Assembly: GCA_018268915.1 (NCBI GenBank) | Contig: JAFDVQ010000011.1 | Span: 62,001-126,000 of the forward strand | From: Acidobacteriota bacterium | Lineage (GTDB): Bacteria; Acidobacteriota; Terriglobia; Terriglobales; Acidobacteriaceae | Reading direction: 5' to 3' | Length of the DNA stretch: 64,000 nt | Part shown: in pieces, positions 49,791 to 57,185 of the stretch | How the letters are laid out: each line of letters opens with the position of its first letter | How positions within the stretch are numbered: position 1 is the stretch's first letter | Program-made: the position numbers and the translations under genes | Notes under the pieces: model-generated | The model's database searches: none | The model's input: only the letters and a program-made list of their open reading frames with translations | What the model was told of the DNA's origin: nothing

Positions 49791-51419
49791 ATGAAGAAGA
49801 ATCTGAAGCAAAAAGTTGTCATCATCTTCGGGGTGCTGATCGTTTTCCTTTACGGCGCGTTTTTCGGGTTTGACGTGCCGAACCTGGGCGGAAACGATTC
49901 AACTTTAAAGAAGCTTACGCGGCACATTCACCTGGGGCTCGATCTACAGGGCGGAGTGCACCTGATTCTGCAGGTGCAGGTGAAAGAGGCTGTCAACACC
50001 GAGACGGATAACACCGCTGCGCGGATCGAACAGGATCTGAAGGCGGCGAAGGTGACGTACTCGCAGGTGATAAAGCCTGATCCGGCGCGGCCTGAACTTA
50101 TCCGCCTTGAGGGTGTGAGCGGGGCTCAGTCGAGCGCGGCGCGGTCTGTGCTGGATAACAAGTACTCAAACGAATATGACATTGCCGGCGGCGGCGCGGA
50201 TGGCAGCTTCACGGTGACGATGAAGCCGAACATCGAGAAGGCGCTTGATGACCGGACCGTGCAGAACACGATTGAAGTGATTCGCGATCGCGTGGATACG
50301 CTGGGTGTAGCGGAGCCGGTGATTCAGCAGTACGGCCTTGGCGACAACCAGATTCTGGTTGAGCTGCCGGGCATTTCGGATATCGACAGGGTGAGAACGC
50401 TCATCACTTCCACGGCACGGCTGGAAATCCATGCAGTTGAGGGTGGTCCGTATCCGGACGAGCAGGCGGCCCTGGCGAGCGTCAGTGGCAACTTGCCACC
50501 CGATGAAGAACTGATGCATGGATCGGCGTCGATGGGCAATGGATCGGACTCTGACAGTGTGTACATCCTGAAGAGGGTGGCGATTGTTTCGGGTACCGAG
50601 TTCCGTTCGGCGGATCCGGGAACGGATCAGAACACCGGACAGCGCACGGTCCACTTCACGCTGACAAATGAGGCAGGCGACAAGTTCTGGGAGTACACGA
50701 GCGCGAACGTAGGGCACAGCATGGCTGTGGTGCTGGGCGGACGCGTGAAAGAAGTTGCCAATATCGAGAGCGCGATACGCGATTCGGGCGAAATTCGCGG
50801 CAGCTTCTCGCAGGATGAGGTGGCGATTCTGTCGAAGATGCTGCGGACGGGCGCGCTGCCGGCATCGATCAACTATCTCGAGGACCGGACGGTGGGGGCA
50901 TCGCTGGGCGCGGACTCAATCAAGCAGGGCATCACGGCGGCGGTAGTAGGCGTGCTGCTGGTGATGATCTTCATGCTGGTGTACTACAAGGGATCGGGAG
51001 TCAACGCGGATCTCGCGCTGTTTCTGAACCTGGTGATCCTGCTTGGCTTTATGGGATTTTCGGGAGCGACACTCACGCTGCCGGGTATCGCCGGCGTGAT
51101 CCTGACGATTGGTATGGGCGTGGATTCGAACGTGCTGATCTTCGAGCGCATTCGTGAAGAAATGCGCGCGGGGAAAGCGCCGTCGGCGGCCGTGGATCAG
51201 GGATTTGCGCATGCCTGGACGACCATTCTGGATACGCACGTGACGACGATCGTTTCGGCGGCGATTCTGTTCCTGTTCGGCAGCGGCCCGGTGAAGGGAT
51301 TTGCCGTGACGCTGACATTCGGTCTTGCGGCGAACCTGTTTACGGCTGTCTACGTGTCGCGTGTGATTTTCGACATGCACGTGAACAACCTGAAGGCGGG
51401 CGAGGCGGTCTCGATTTAA
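49791..51419 (+). CDS. secD: protein translocase subunit SecD
   Basis: The 542-residue protein has an N-terminal TM (about 7-24), a large periplasmic P1 domain with GLDLQGGVHLIL (about 53-64), and the RND-type five-helix domain. Conserved parts are GVAEPVIQQYGLGDNQILVELPG (about 171-193) and GMGVDSNVLIFERIREEMRAG (about 444-464), the latter with the functional Asp. It uses proton-motive force to help late steps of Sec export. The ATG at 49791 is used. secF follows after 149 nt of repeat-rich DNA. Confidence 0.93.
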   Translation: MKKNLKQKVVIIFGVLIVFLYGAFFGFDVPNLGGNDSTLKKLTRHIHLGLDLQGGVHLILQVQVKEAVNTETDNTAARIEQDLKAAKVTYSQVIKPDPARPELIRLEGVSGAQSSAARSVLDNKYSNEYDIAGGGADGSFTVTMKPNIEKALDDRTVQNTIEVIRDRVDTLGVAEPVIQQYGLGDNQILVELPGISDIDRVRTLITSTARLEIHAVEGGPYPDEQAALASVSGNLPPDEELMHGSASMGNGSDSDSVYILKRVAIVSGTEFRSADPGTDQNTGQRTVHFTLTNEAGDKFWEYTSANVGHSMAVVLGGRVKEVANIESAIRDSGEIRGSFSQDEVAILSKMLRTGALPASINYLEDRTVGASLGADSIKQGITAAVVGVLLVMIFMLVYYKGSGVNADLALFLNLVILLGFMGFSGATLTLPGIAGVILTIGMGVDSNVLIFERIREEMRAGKAPSAAVDQGFAHAWTTILDTHVTTIVSAAILFLFGSGPVKGFAVTLTFGLAANLFTAVYVSRVIFDMHVNNLKAGEAVSI

Positions 51420-51422
51420 GGG

Positions 51423-51547
51423 CAGGGACCAGGGACCGAGGGACCAGTGACCGAGGGAACAAGGGACCTAGGGAAGCTGGGAACGAGGGAACAAGGTGAC
51501 AAGGGACCTGGAAGAGCGGGAACCGAAGGAACCTGGGAACAGGGATT
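51423..51547. repeat. G-rich heptamer-like repeat between secD and secF
   Basis: GGGACCGA, GGGAACAA and GGGACCTA-type units with GGG about every 7-8 nt on the plus strand fill most of the 149-nt secD-secF spacer. It is therefore transcribed within the operon. Confidence 0.8.
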
Positions 51548-51568
51548 AGAAGGAAGGCAGAGAAATAC

Positions 51569-52564
51569 GTGGAATTCTTTCATCAACCAAACGTCGACTG
51601 GCTAGGCAAGAAATGGTACTTCCTGGCTTTCTCATTGATTTTCAGTGTTTCGGGGATCATCTCGATGGCCGCACATTGGGCTCACCCGGAAGGTGGACGC
51701 CGCAGCCCAGTGCCACTGGGCGTGGATTTCAAGGGCGGCACGCAGATCGAGGTGCAGTTCAAACAGACGCCAGATATCGAGCAGATCCGGCAGGCGACGG
51801 CGGCGGCGGGTATCCAGGACGCGAGCATCGTCAACTATGACATTCCCAGTCACAATGAGGTGCTGATCAGCCTTCCGGAGCAACACGTCGAGTCGTCTCT
51901 GGATACGGGGCGAGAGCAGATCAAGAGCGCACTGGCAAGCAAGTTCGGCGAGAACTCGTTTGAGATTCGCAACGTGCAGGTTGTAGGGCCAACAGTGGGC
52001 AAGCAGCTTGAGAAGCAGGCTCTGATGGCCACGCTCTGGTCTCTGCTTGGAATGCTGGTTTACCTCTGGTTCAGATTTCAGCTCATCTATGGAGTAGCCG
52101 CCGTAATTGCATGCTTCCACGACACGCTAATTACGATCGGCGCGTTTGCTCTGTTGGACTCATTCGGCATCAAAGGGATGGAGATCAACCTGACGGTGAT
52201 CGCCGCGATTTTGACGCTGGTTGGTTACTCGATGAACGACACGATTGTGGTGTTCGATCGCATTCGGGAGAACCTGAGGCTGAGCAGGCGGGAGTCGTTG
52301 CCGGACGTAGTGAACAGGAGCATCAATCAGACGCTGAGCAGGACTGTGCTGACGTCGGGTCTGACGTTTCTGACTGTGCTTTCGCTTTTCATTTACGGTG
52401 GGCCGGTGTTGAGGGGATTCTCCTTTGCGCTGGTTGTTGGAATTCTGATCGGAACGTATTCGTCGATCGCCATTGCTGCTCCGATGCTGGTGGCTTACCA
52501 GGAGTGGAGAGCGGGCAGCGGGAAGGCAGCAGCATTGCCGGCGGCGAAGCGAGCCAAGGTGTAG
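51569..52564 (+). CDS. secF: protein translocase subunit SecF
   Basis: The 331-residue protein starts at a GTG with AAGGAAGG about 10 nt upstream. It has the SecF signature LGVDFKGGTQIEVQFKQ (about 50-66) in the P1 domain and six helices. The Asp of TM4 is in GYSMNDTIVVFDRIRENL (about 225-242), followed by NQTLSRTVLTSGLTFLTVLSLF. It forms the SecDF motor with secD upstream. Confidence 0.93.
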   Translation: MEFFHQPNVDWLGKKWYFLAFSLIFSVSGIISMAAHWAHPEGGRRSPVPLGVDFKGGTQIEVQFKQTPDIEQIRQATAAAGIQDASIVNYDIPSHNEVLISLPEQHVESSLDTGREQIKSALASKFGENSFEIRNVQVVGPTVGKQLEKQALMATLWSLLGMLVYLWFRFQLIYGVAAVIACFHDTLITIGAFALLDSFGIKGMEINLTVIAAILTLVGYSMNDTIVVFDRIRENLRLSRRESLPDVVNRSINQTLSRTVLTSGLTFLTVLSLFIYGGPVLRGFSFALVVGILIGTYSSIAIAAPMLVAYQEWRAGSGKAAALPAAKRAKV

Positions 52565-52732
52565 GGTCGCGAGATTTCGGACAAAGCATTGTTTTTGCAG
52601 CAACCTTTGCAGGTGCAGGGTAGTTCTGATATAGGTGGAGCACGCTTTCTGCAAGCGTTGGACGCGACGGGAACATTTGAAGTTTCCGCGGTGTCTAAAT
52701 AGAGGTAACGATACCCCGATTCGAGGCTGGCT

Positions 52733-53455
52733 ATGTTTGAAGATTCCACATTTGAATCCGGCGGAAAGATCAAGAGCAAGAGCGGTCGTTGGATGATGCT
52801 CACGTTCATCATCAACGGCGCGATTCTGATGGCGATGATCCTTTACCCGCTCATTTACCCAGAGGCGTTGCCGAAGGCGATGATGCAGACACTGCTTGTC
52901 GCTCCCCCACCTCCGCCGCCGCCACCTCCACCACCGCCTCCGGCTGAAGTAGTGCACGTGGTGCACGTTCAGTCCGAGATGATGAATAACCAGCTGACTG
53001 CTCCCACCAAGATTCCGAAGGACATCAAGATGGTGGCGGAGAAGGAAGCTCCTCCGAGTTCGTTTGGTGTGGCAGGCGCTGAAGGTCTGGGCGGAAGTTC
53101 GGGCGGTGTAATGGGCAGCGTGTTCGGCAGCGGGTCGGCACCGAAGGTGCAGGCGGCTCCTCCAAAGAAGGTGAACATCTCAGCCGGTGTCGCAACCGGT
53201 ATGTTGATCCAGAAGACCACGCCGACTTATCCGCCGATCGCAAAGGCTGCTCGCGTTTCGGGCACCGTGGTGATTCAGGCGACGATTTCGAAGTCAGGCA
53301 CAATCGAAAACCTCAAGGTGATCAGCGGTCCGGCGATGTTGCAGCAGTCGGCGCTGGACGCAGTGAGATCCTGGCGGTATCGCCCCTACCTTCTTAACAA
53401 TGAGCCCGTTGAGGTGGAGACTACGGTGAACGTGATCTTCACACTGGGCGGCTAG
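52733..53455 (+). CDS. tonB: TonB family energy transducer
   Basis: The 240-residue protein has an N-terminal TM (about 20-40, MLTFIINGAILMAMILYPLI). A run of 13 consecutive prolines (about 58-70) spans the start of the periplasmic region. A Gly/Ser-rich linker leads to the C-terminal TonB domain (about 160-240, TPTYPPIAKAARVSGTVVIQ and SWRYRPYLLNNEPVEVETTV). It transmits energy from ExbB-ExbD to outer-membrane receptors. The poly-Pro run probably needs EF-P for translation. A terminator separates it from exbB, so expression may differ. Confidence 0.9.
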   Translation: MFEDSTFESGGKIKSKSGRWMMLTFIINGAILMAMILYPLIYPEALPKAMMQTLLVAPPPPPPPPPPPPPAEVVHVVHVQSEMMNNQLTAPTKIPKDIKMVAEKEAPPSSFGVAGAEGLGGSSGGVMGSVFGSGSAPKVQAAPPKKVNISAGVATGMLIQKTTPTYPPIAKAARVSGTVVIQATISKSGTIENLKVISGPAMLQQSALDAVRSWRYRPYLLNNEPVEVETTVNVIFTLGG

Positions 53456-53464
53456 CAAAGTCTT

Positions 53465-53500
53465 AGGCTCTTTTCCGGAAATCGGAAAAGAGCCTTGTTC
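53465..53500 (+). terminator. Rho-independent terminator after tonB
   Basis: AGGCTCTTTTCCG (53465-53477) pairs with CGGAAAAGAGCCT (53483-53495) around GAAAT, followed by TGTTC. It lies 10 nt after tonB. The T-run is short, so it may be leaky. Confidence 0.7.
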
Positions 53501-53717
53501 TTGACCCGAATGCGAATCCTGAAAGAGCCGCATTCTCAATCGCAAAATCAGGGGACCCTCAAATCCGAAAAGGGTGTTCTTTGCTGACCGGCTCCAACCT
53601 TGTGTGTGGGGCTAATCTGCACGGGATGAGTTTTTTGATTTAGAGTTCTGAATTTGCGGCCATCAATCCGGTAAACGGATACATCAGATCACAAACTCCT
53701 TAGGAGGAACGAAACAA

Positions 53718-54461
53718 GTGATTCTCGCTCAGCTCGCACATTTCGCATCGCATACGGTCAACAGCCTGGCCCTCTTTTTCCAGGAGGGAGAGCAGACAGT
53801 CAGCTTCAGCCCGCTGGGGTTGTGGCAGCACATGGGATGGTTGGCCCGCGCCGTGGCCATCATTCTGTTCATCGAGTCGATCTGGTCTTTGGCTGTCATG
53901 ATCGACCGCTATCTGTACTTCTCAGCGGCCCGCAAACAGTCGCGTGAATTTGCGCCCAAGGTTGCCGGCGCTCTGAAGGACAGCAAGCTCGAAGAAGCGA
54001 TCAAGATTGCCGACCGGAACAAGAAGTCGCACCTTGCAGAGGTTGTGACGGCCGGCCTGCAGGAGTTCCGCGCATCGGGCGGCTCCGCCAACGAAGCGAC
54101 GATCGAGAGCTCGGGCCGCGCACTGGAGCGCGCCGAGGCTATCGTTCACGCCAAGCTGAAGAGAGGACTCAGCGTTCTCGCGACCATCGGTTCGACGGCT
54201 CCGTTCGTCGGACTGTTCGGAACGGTCGTCGGAATTCTGAACGCCTTCCAGCAGATCGCTACGCAGAAGACTTCTGGTATCGGCGCGGTTGCCGGCGGTA
54301 TCTCAGAAGCTCTGGTGACGACGGCATTCGGATTGCTCGTGGCTATCCCCGCCGTTATGGCGTTCAACTACTTCACCGGCCGCGTTGAGGCGTTCGATGT
54401 CGAGATGGATAACTCCTCGAGCGAATTGATCGACTATTTCATCAAGCAGAGCAGACGGTAA
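53718..54461 (+). CDS. exbB: MotA/TolQ/ExbB proton channel protein
   Basis: The 247-residue protein starts at a GTG with TTAGGAGG 9-10 nt upstream. TM1 is at about 38-60 (WLARAVAIILFIESIWSLAVMI). The cytoplasmic loop is followed by TM2 and TM3 with ERGxSVLATIGSTAPFVGLFGTVVGI (about 150-175) and AVAGGISEALVTTAFGLLVAIPAVMAFNYF (about 194-223). It forms the proton channel with ExbD. It heads a run of three exbD paralogues. Confidence 0.9.
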   Translation: MILAQLAHFASHTVNSLALFFQEGEQTVSFSPLGLWQHMGWLARAVAIILFIESIWSLAVMIDRYLYFSAARKQSREFAPKVAGALKDSKLEEAIKIADRNKKSHLAEVVTAGLQEFRASGGSANEATIESSGRALERAEAIVHAKLKRGLSVLATIGSTAPFVGLFGTVVGILNAFQQIATQKTSGIGAVAGGISEALVTTAFGLLVAIPAVMAFNYFTGRVEAFDVEMDNSSSELIDYFIKQSRR

Positions 54462-54599
54462 GAAGTTAATTCCCGAGCGAGAACTTGCAGGGCAGGAGCG
54501 CATATAGCTCTCCTGCCCGGAATTTCCCGTGAGGGGTTGGGCCACTTCGGACAAAGCCGGTAATTTCCGGTAAACGAATTCATTGGCACGGAGCCGAAT

Positions 54600-55040
54600 A
54601 TGGGTGTTGCGGTTCGAAACGAAGGAAGCAAGGTCAACTCAAACATCAACGTGACGCCGATGGTGGACGTGATGCTGGTGTTGCTGATCATCTTCATGGT
54701 GATCACGCCGATGTTGCAGAACAAGGTCGCTGTGGACATGGCGAAGGTGGAGAATCCGACGCCGATGCCTGACGCAGACAAGGAAGACGCAATTGTCGTT
54801 GCAATCACGCGCGACGGCGGTGTTTTTCTGGGCCAGAACAAGGTTGCAACTTCGGAACTCGGCGCAAAGGTTCGCGACAGGCTGGCAGATACGCCGGGCA
54901 AGCAGATCTTTATTCGCGCCGATGCGCGGGCTCAGTTCCGCGGAGTTGAGGATGCGATTGACGCGGTCCGCACCGCAGGTGTCGACGAGGTTGGTTTGCT
55001 GACCAACAAGCGCGATGCAATGGGCGGCGGCGCTGAGTAA
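54600..55040 (+). CDS. exbD: biopolymer transporter ExbD/TolR, first paralogue
   Basis: The 146-residue protein has INVTPMVDVMLVLLIIFMVI (about 18-37) with the proton-relay Asp in MVDV, then a periplasmic ExbD domain ending KRDAMGGGAE. The ribosome site GGAG is 6-7 nt before the ATG. It is the first of three exbD genes spaced about 50 nt apart, all downstream of exbB. Confidence 0.9.
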   Translation: MGVAVRNEGSKVNSNINVTPMVDVMLVLLIIFMVITPMLQNKVAVDMAKVENPTPMPDADKEDAIVVAITRDGGVFLGQNKVATSELGAKVRDRLADTPGKQIFIRADARAQFRGVEDAIDAVRTAGVDEVGLLTNKRDAMGGGAE

Positions 55041-55090
55041 TTTGCAGGAACGTTAGTTAACTGATTGCAGCAATCGAGGAGTTTGAAGCC

Positions 55091-55531
55091 ATGGCAATGA
55101 CATCTGGGAGCAGCGGTGGCGGCGCGATGGGTGACATCAATGTCACTCCGATGATCGACATTCTTCTAGTTTTGTTGATCATCTTCATGGTCATCGTGCC
55201 GGTTACGCCGAAGGGGCTAGACGCCCTTGTGCCGCAGCCGCCGAAGAATCCCCAGCAGCAGCCTCCACAAAACGATCGGACGATTGTCGTCCAGGTAGGG
55301 TATCGTCCCGGAGCTGCGCCAACTTACAAGATCAATGAGACCGAATTCAACAAGGGCGATCTACTGCCACGGTTGACGGAGATCTACGCGAACCGCGCGG
55401 AGCGGGTCATGTTCGTGAGAGGCGATGATGATCTTAATTTCGCCTACATTGCGGAGGTGATCGACATCGCCAAGGCGGCAAACGTGGATCATATCGGTCT
55501 GATGACCCCGAAGATCATGGCTGGCCAGTAA
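55091..55531 (+). CDS. exbD: biopolymer transporter ExbD/TolR, second paralogue
   Basis: The 146-residue protein has INVTPMIDILLVLLIIFMVI (about 15-34) with the membrane Asp. A Pro/Gln-rich linker follows (PQPPKNPQQQPPQND), then the periplasmic domain with LTEIYANRAERVMFVRGDDD and a C-terminus HIGLMTPKIMAGQ. It is closer to the third copy than to the first, judging from the shared IYANRA and IGLMTP sequences, which suggests a recent duplication. Confidence 0.9.
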   Translation: MAMTSGSSGGGAMGDINVTPMIDILLVLLIIFMVIVPVTPKGLDALVPQPPKNPQQQPPQNDRTIVVQVGYRPGAAPTYKINETEFNKGDLLPRLTEIYANRAERVMFVRGDDDLNFAYIAEVIDIAKAANVDHIGLMTPKIMAGQ

Positions 55532-55581
55532 CTAGGGCAGTCGGCAAGGATTCTCCCGCCGGGAAGAAAGGGGAACACCGT

Positions 55582-56001
55582 ATGACTGCAATGACTGGAA
55601 ACAAAGGCATGACGTCGGAGATCAATGTGACTCCGATGATTGATGTGCTGCTTGTACTCCTGATCATCTTCATGGTCATTGTTCCTACAATCCCGAGGGG
55701 AGAAGCCGCGGCGGTTCCAAAACCTGCAATGAACGATGGTGGCGGAGACGCAGTCGTTCTGGAGGTTCTGAAGGACGGCGCAGACGCGGTGAAATTTCGC
55801 ATAAACGAGCAGGCAGTCGCGCAGGGGGAGTTGCAGGCGCGGCTTTCTGCTATCTACGCCAACCGTGCCCAGCGTGTTTTGTTTCTGAAAGGCGACGACA
55901 CGCTCAGCTTTACGCAGATGGCTGAGGTAATTGACATTGGCCATGCTGCGGGTATCGATCAAATTGGCTTGATGACACCCGGAGTTCAGTCGGGACGATA
56001 G
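55582..56001 (+). CDS. exbD: biopolymer transporter ExbD/TolR, third paralogue
   Basis: The 139-residue protein has INVTPMIDVLLVLLIIFMVI (about 14-33) and a periplasmic domain with LSAIYANRAQRVLFLKGDDT and QIGLMTPGVQSGR. Its linker is short and Gly-rich (NDGGGDA), unlike the Pro-rich linker of the second copy. The three paralogues together could build a heteromeric ExbD dimer; this is inference. Confidence 0.9.
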   Translation: MTAMTGNKGMTSEINVTPMIDVLLVLLIIFMVIVPTIPRGEAAAVPKPAMNDGGGDAVVLEVLKDGADAVKFRINEQAVAQGELQARLSAIYANRAQRVLFLKGDDTLSFTQMAEVIDIGHAAGIDQIGLMTPGVQSGR

Positions 56002-56149
56002 TTCAAGTCGATCAAAGAACACAGTGGGCTTGACGGCAGTAGGAGTACAATTTGGCCATCCTGGATACGGATTCTCCCGCCCGAACCCAGGTGCTTGATT
56101 TTGAAGGTGCGCAATCGCGACGCACGATCTGAAGGAGAAGAATAAGGAC

Positions 56150-56986
56150 ATGAATGGACCCGCACGTATTACGGCGCTCACGGTTGCGTTGGCCGGCATG
56201 GTGCTTTCCATGGGCGGGTGCAACCGCCTGCAAGCCCGTGATCAGTTGAACAAGGGAGTGGAATCGTACAAGTCCGCGCGCTACGAAGAGGCGATCGGAC
56301 ACTTCCAGAAAGCCACCGAACTGGATCCCAGTCTGCCGATGGCAAAGAGCTACCTTGCGACGGCGCTTGCGCAGAACGTGGTTCCGGGTCTCACGACTCC
56401 CGACAACCTGAAGAACGCGCAACAGGCGATCAGCATCTTTCAGGAGGTTCTGAATAAGGAACCGAACGATGTAAACAGTCTCAAGCAGATTGCGGCGATC
56501 TACTTCAGCGTCAAGCAATTTGACAAAGCGAAGGACTACCAGAAGCGAGTGCTTTCGGCCGATCCGAAGGACCCTGAAGCTGCGTATACGGTGGGCGTGA
56601 TCGACTGGACCCTCGCACACGAGAACACCCTGAAAGCGCTGGCTACGGTCAACATGAATGACGACGGCGAGGGGAATGCCAAGGCTCCGAAAAAGGTTCT
56701 CGAGCAGATCAAGACCGAGAACGAGCCACTCGTCACGGAAGCTCTTCAATATCTCAATCAGGCGCTTGCCAACAGGTCGAACTACGACGAGGCAATGTCG
56801 TATCTAAACCTGATCTATCGGCGCAAAGCTGACATTGACTACACCGATCCGAACGCAGTGAAAGCTGATGTGGCCGCCGCTAAGGATTGGAGTTCCAAAG
56901 CCATGGGGACGCGCAAACAGAACGAGGCCAAGAAGGATAAAGGCCCCGGCGGCATCACCATGGATTCGAGCGGCAACTTCAAATAG
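56150..56986 (+). CDS. TPR-repeat lipoprotein
   Basis: The 278-residue protein has a lipobox (LSMGGC, lipidated Cys about 24), so it should be anchored in an outer or inner membrane leaflet. At least three TPR motifs follow (about 28-160, such as YKSARYEEAIGHFQKATELD and FSVKQFDKAKDYQKRVLSADPKD). A later helical region (about 195-235) and a Lys-rich tail end the protein. It sits 148 nt downstream of the last exbD and may be part of the same transcript, as TPR proteins often accompany Tol/Exb systems. A strong terminator follows. Confidence 0.83.
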   Translation: MNGPARITALTVALAGMVLSMGGCNRLQARDQLNKGVESYKSARYEEAIGHFQKATELDPSLPMAKSYLATALAQNVVPGLTTPDNLKNAQQAISIFQEVLNKEPNDVNSLKQIAAIYFSVKQFDKAKDYQKRVLSADPKDPEAAYTVGVIDWTLAHENTLKALATVNMNDDGEGNAKAPKKVLEQIKTENEPLVTEALQYLNQALANRSNYDEAMSYLNLIYRRKADIDYTDPNAVKADVAAAKDWSSKAMGTRKQNEAKKDKGPGGITMDSSGNFK

Positions 56987-57014
56987 ACTCTCGATCACTT
57001 CTACTTCAGACAGA

Positions 57015-57047
57015 ACGGCCTCCGCGTGAGCGGAGGCCGTTTTTGTT
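57015..57047 (+). terminator. Rho-independent terminator after the TPR lipoprotein
   Basis: ACGGCCTCCGC (57015-57025) pairs perfectly with GCGGAGGCCGT (57030-57040) around GTGA, followed by TTTTGTT. It closes the Exb/TPR unit. Confidence 0.88.
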
Positions 57048-57185
57048 CTGGGAGGCTTTCCGCGGCGGGTGAACGGCGGCTCAGGCAGGGAGGGCGGGTA
57101 ATCTGACAAAACGGTTACGCCTGTTGTATTGAGCTTTCGCGCTTCTGCTGGTCTACTTGGTGGGCCCCCATCAGGAACCCAGTCG

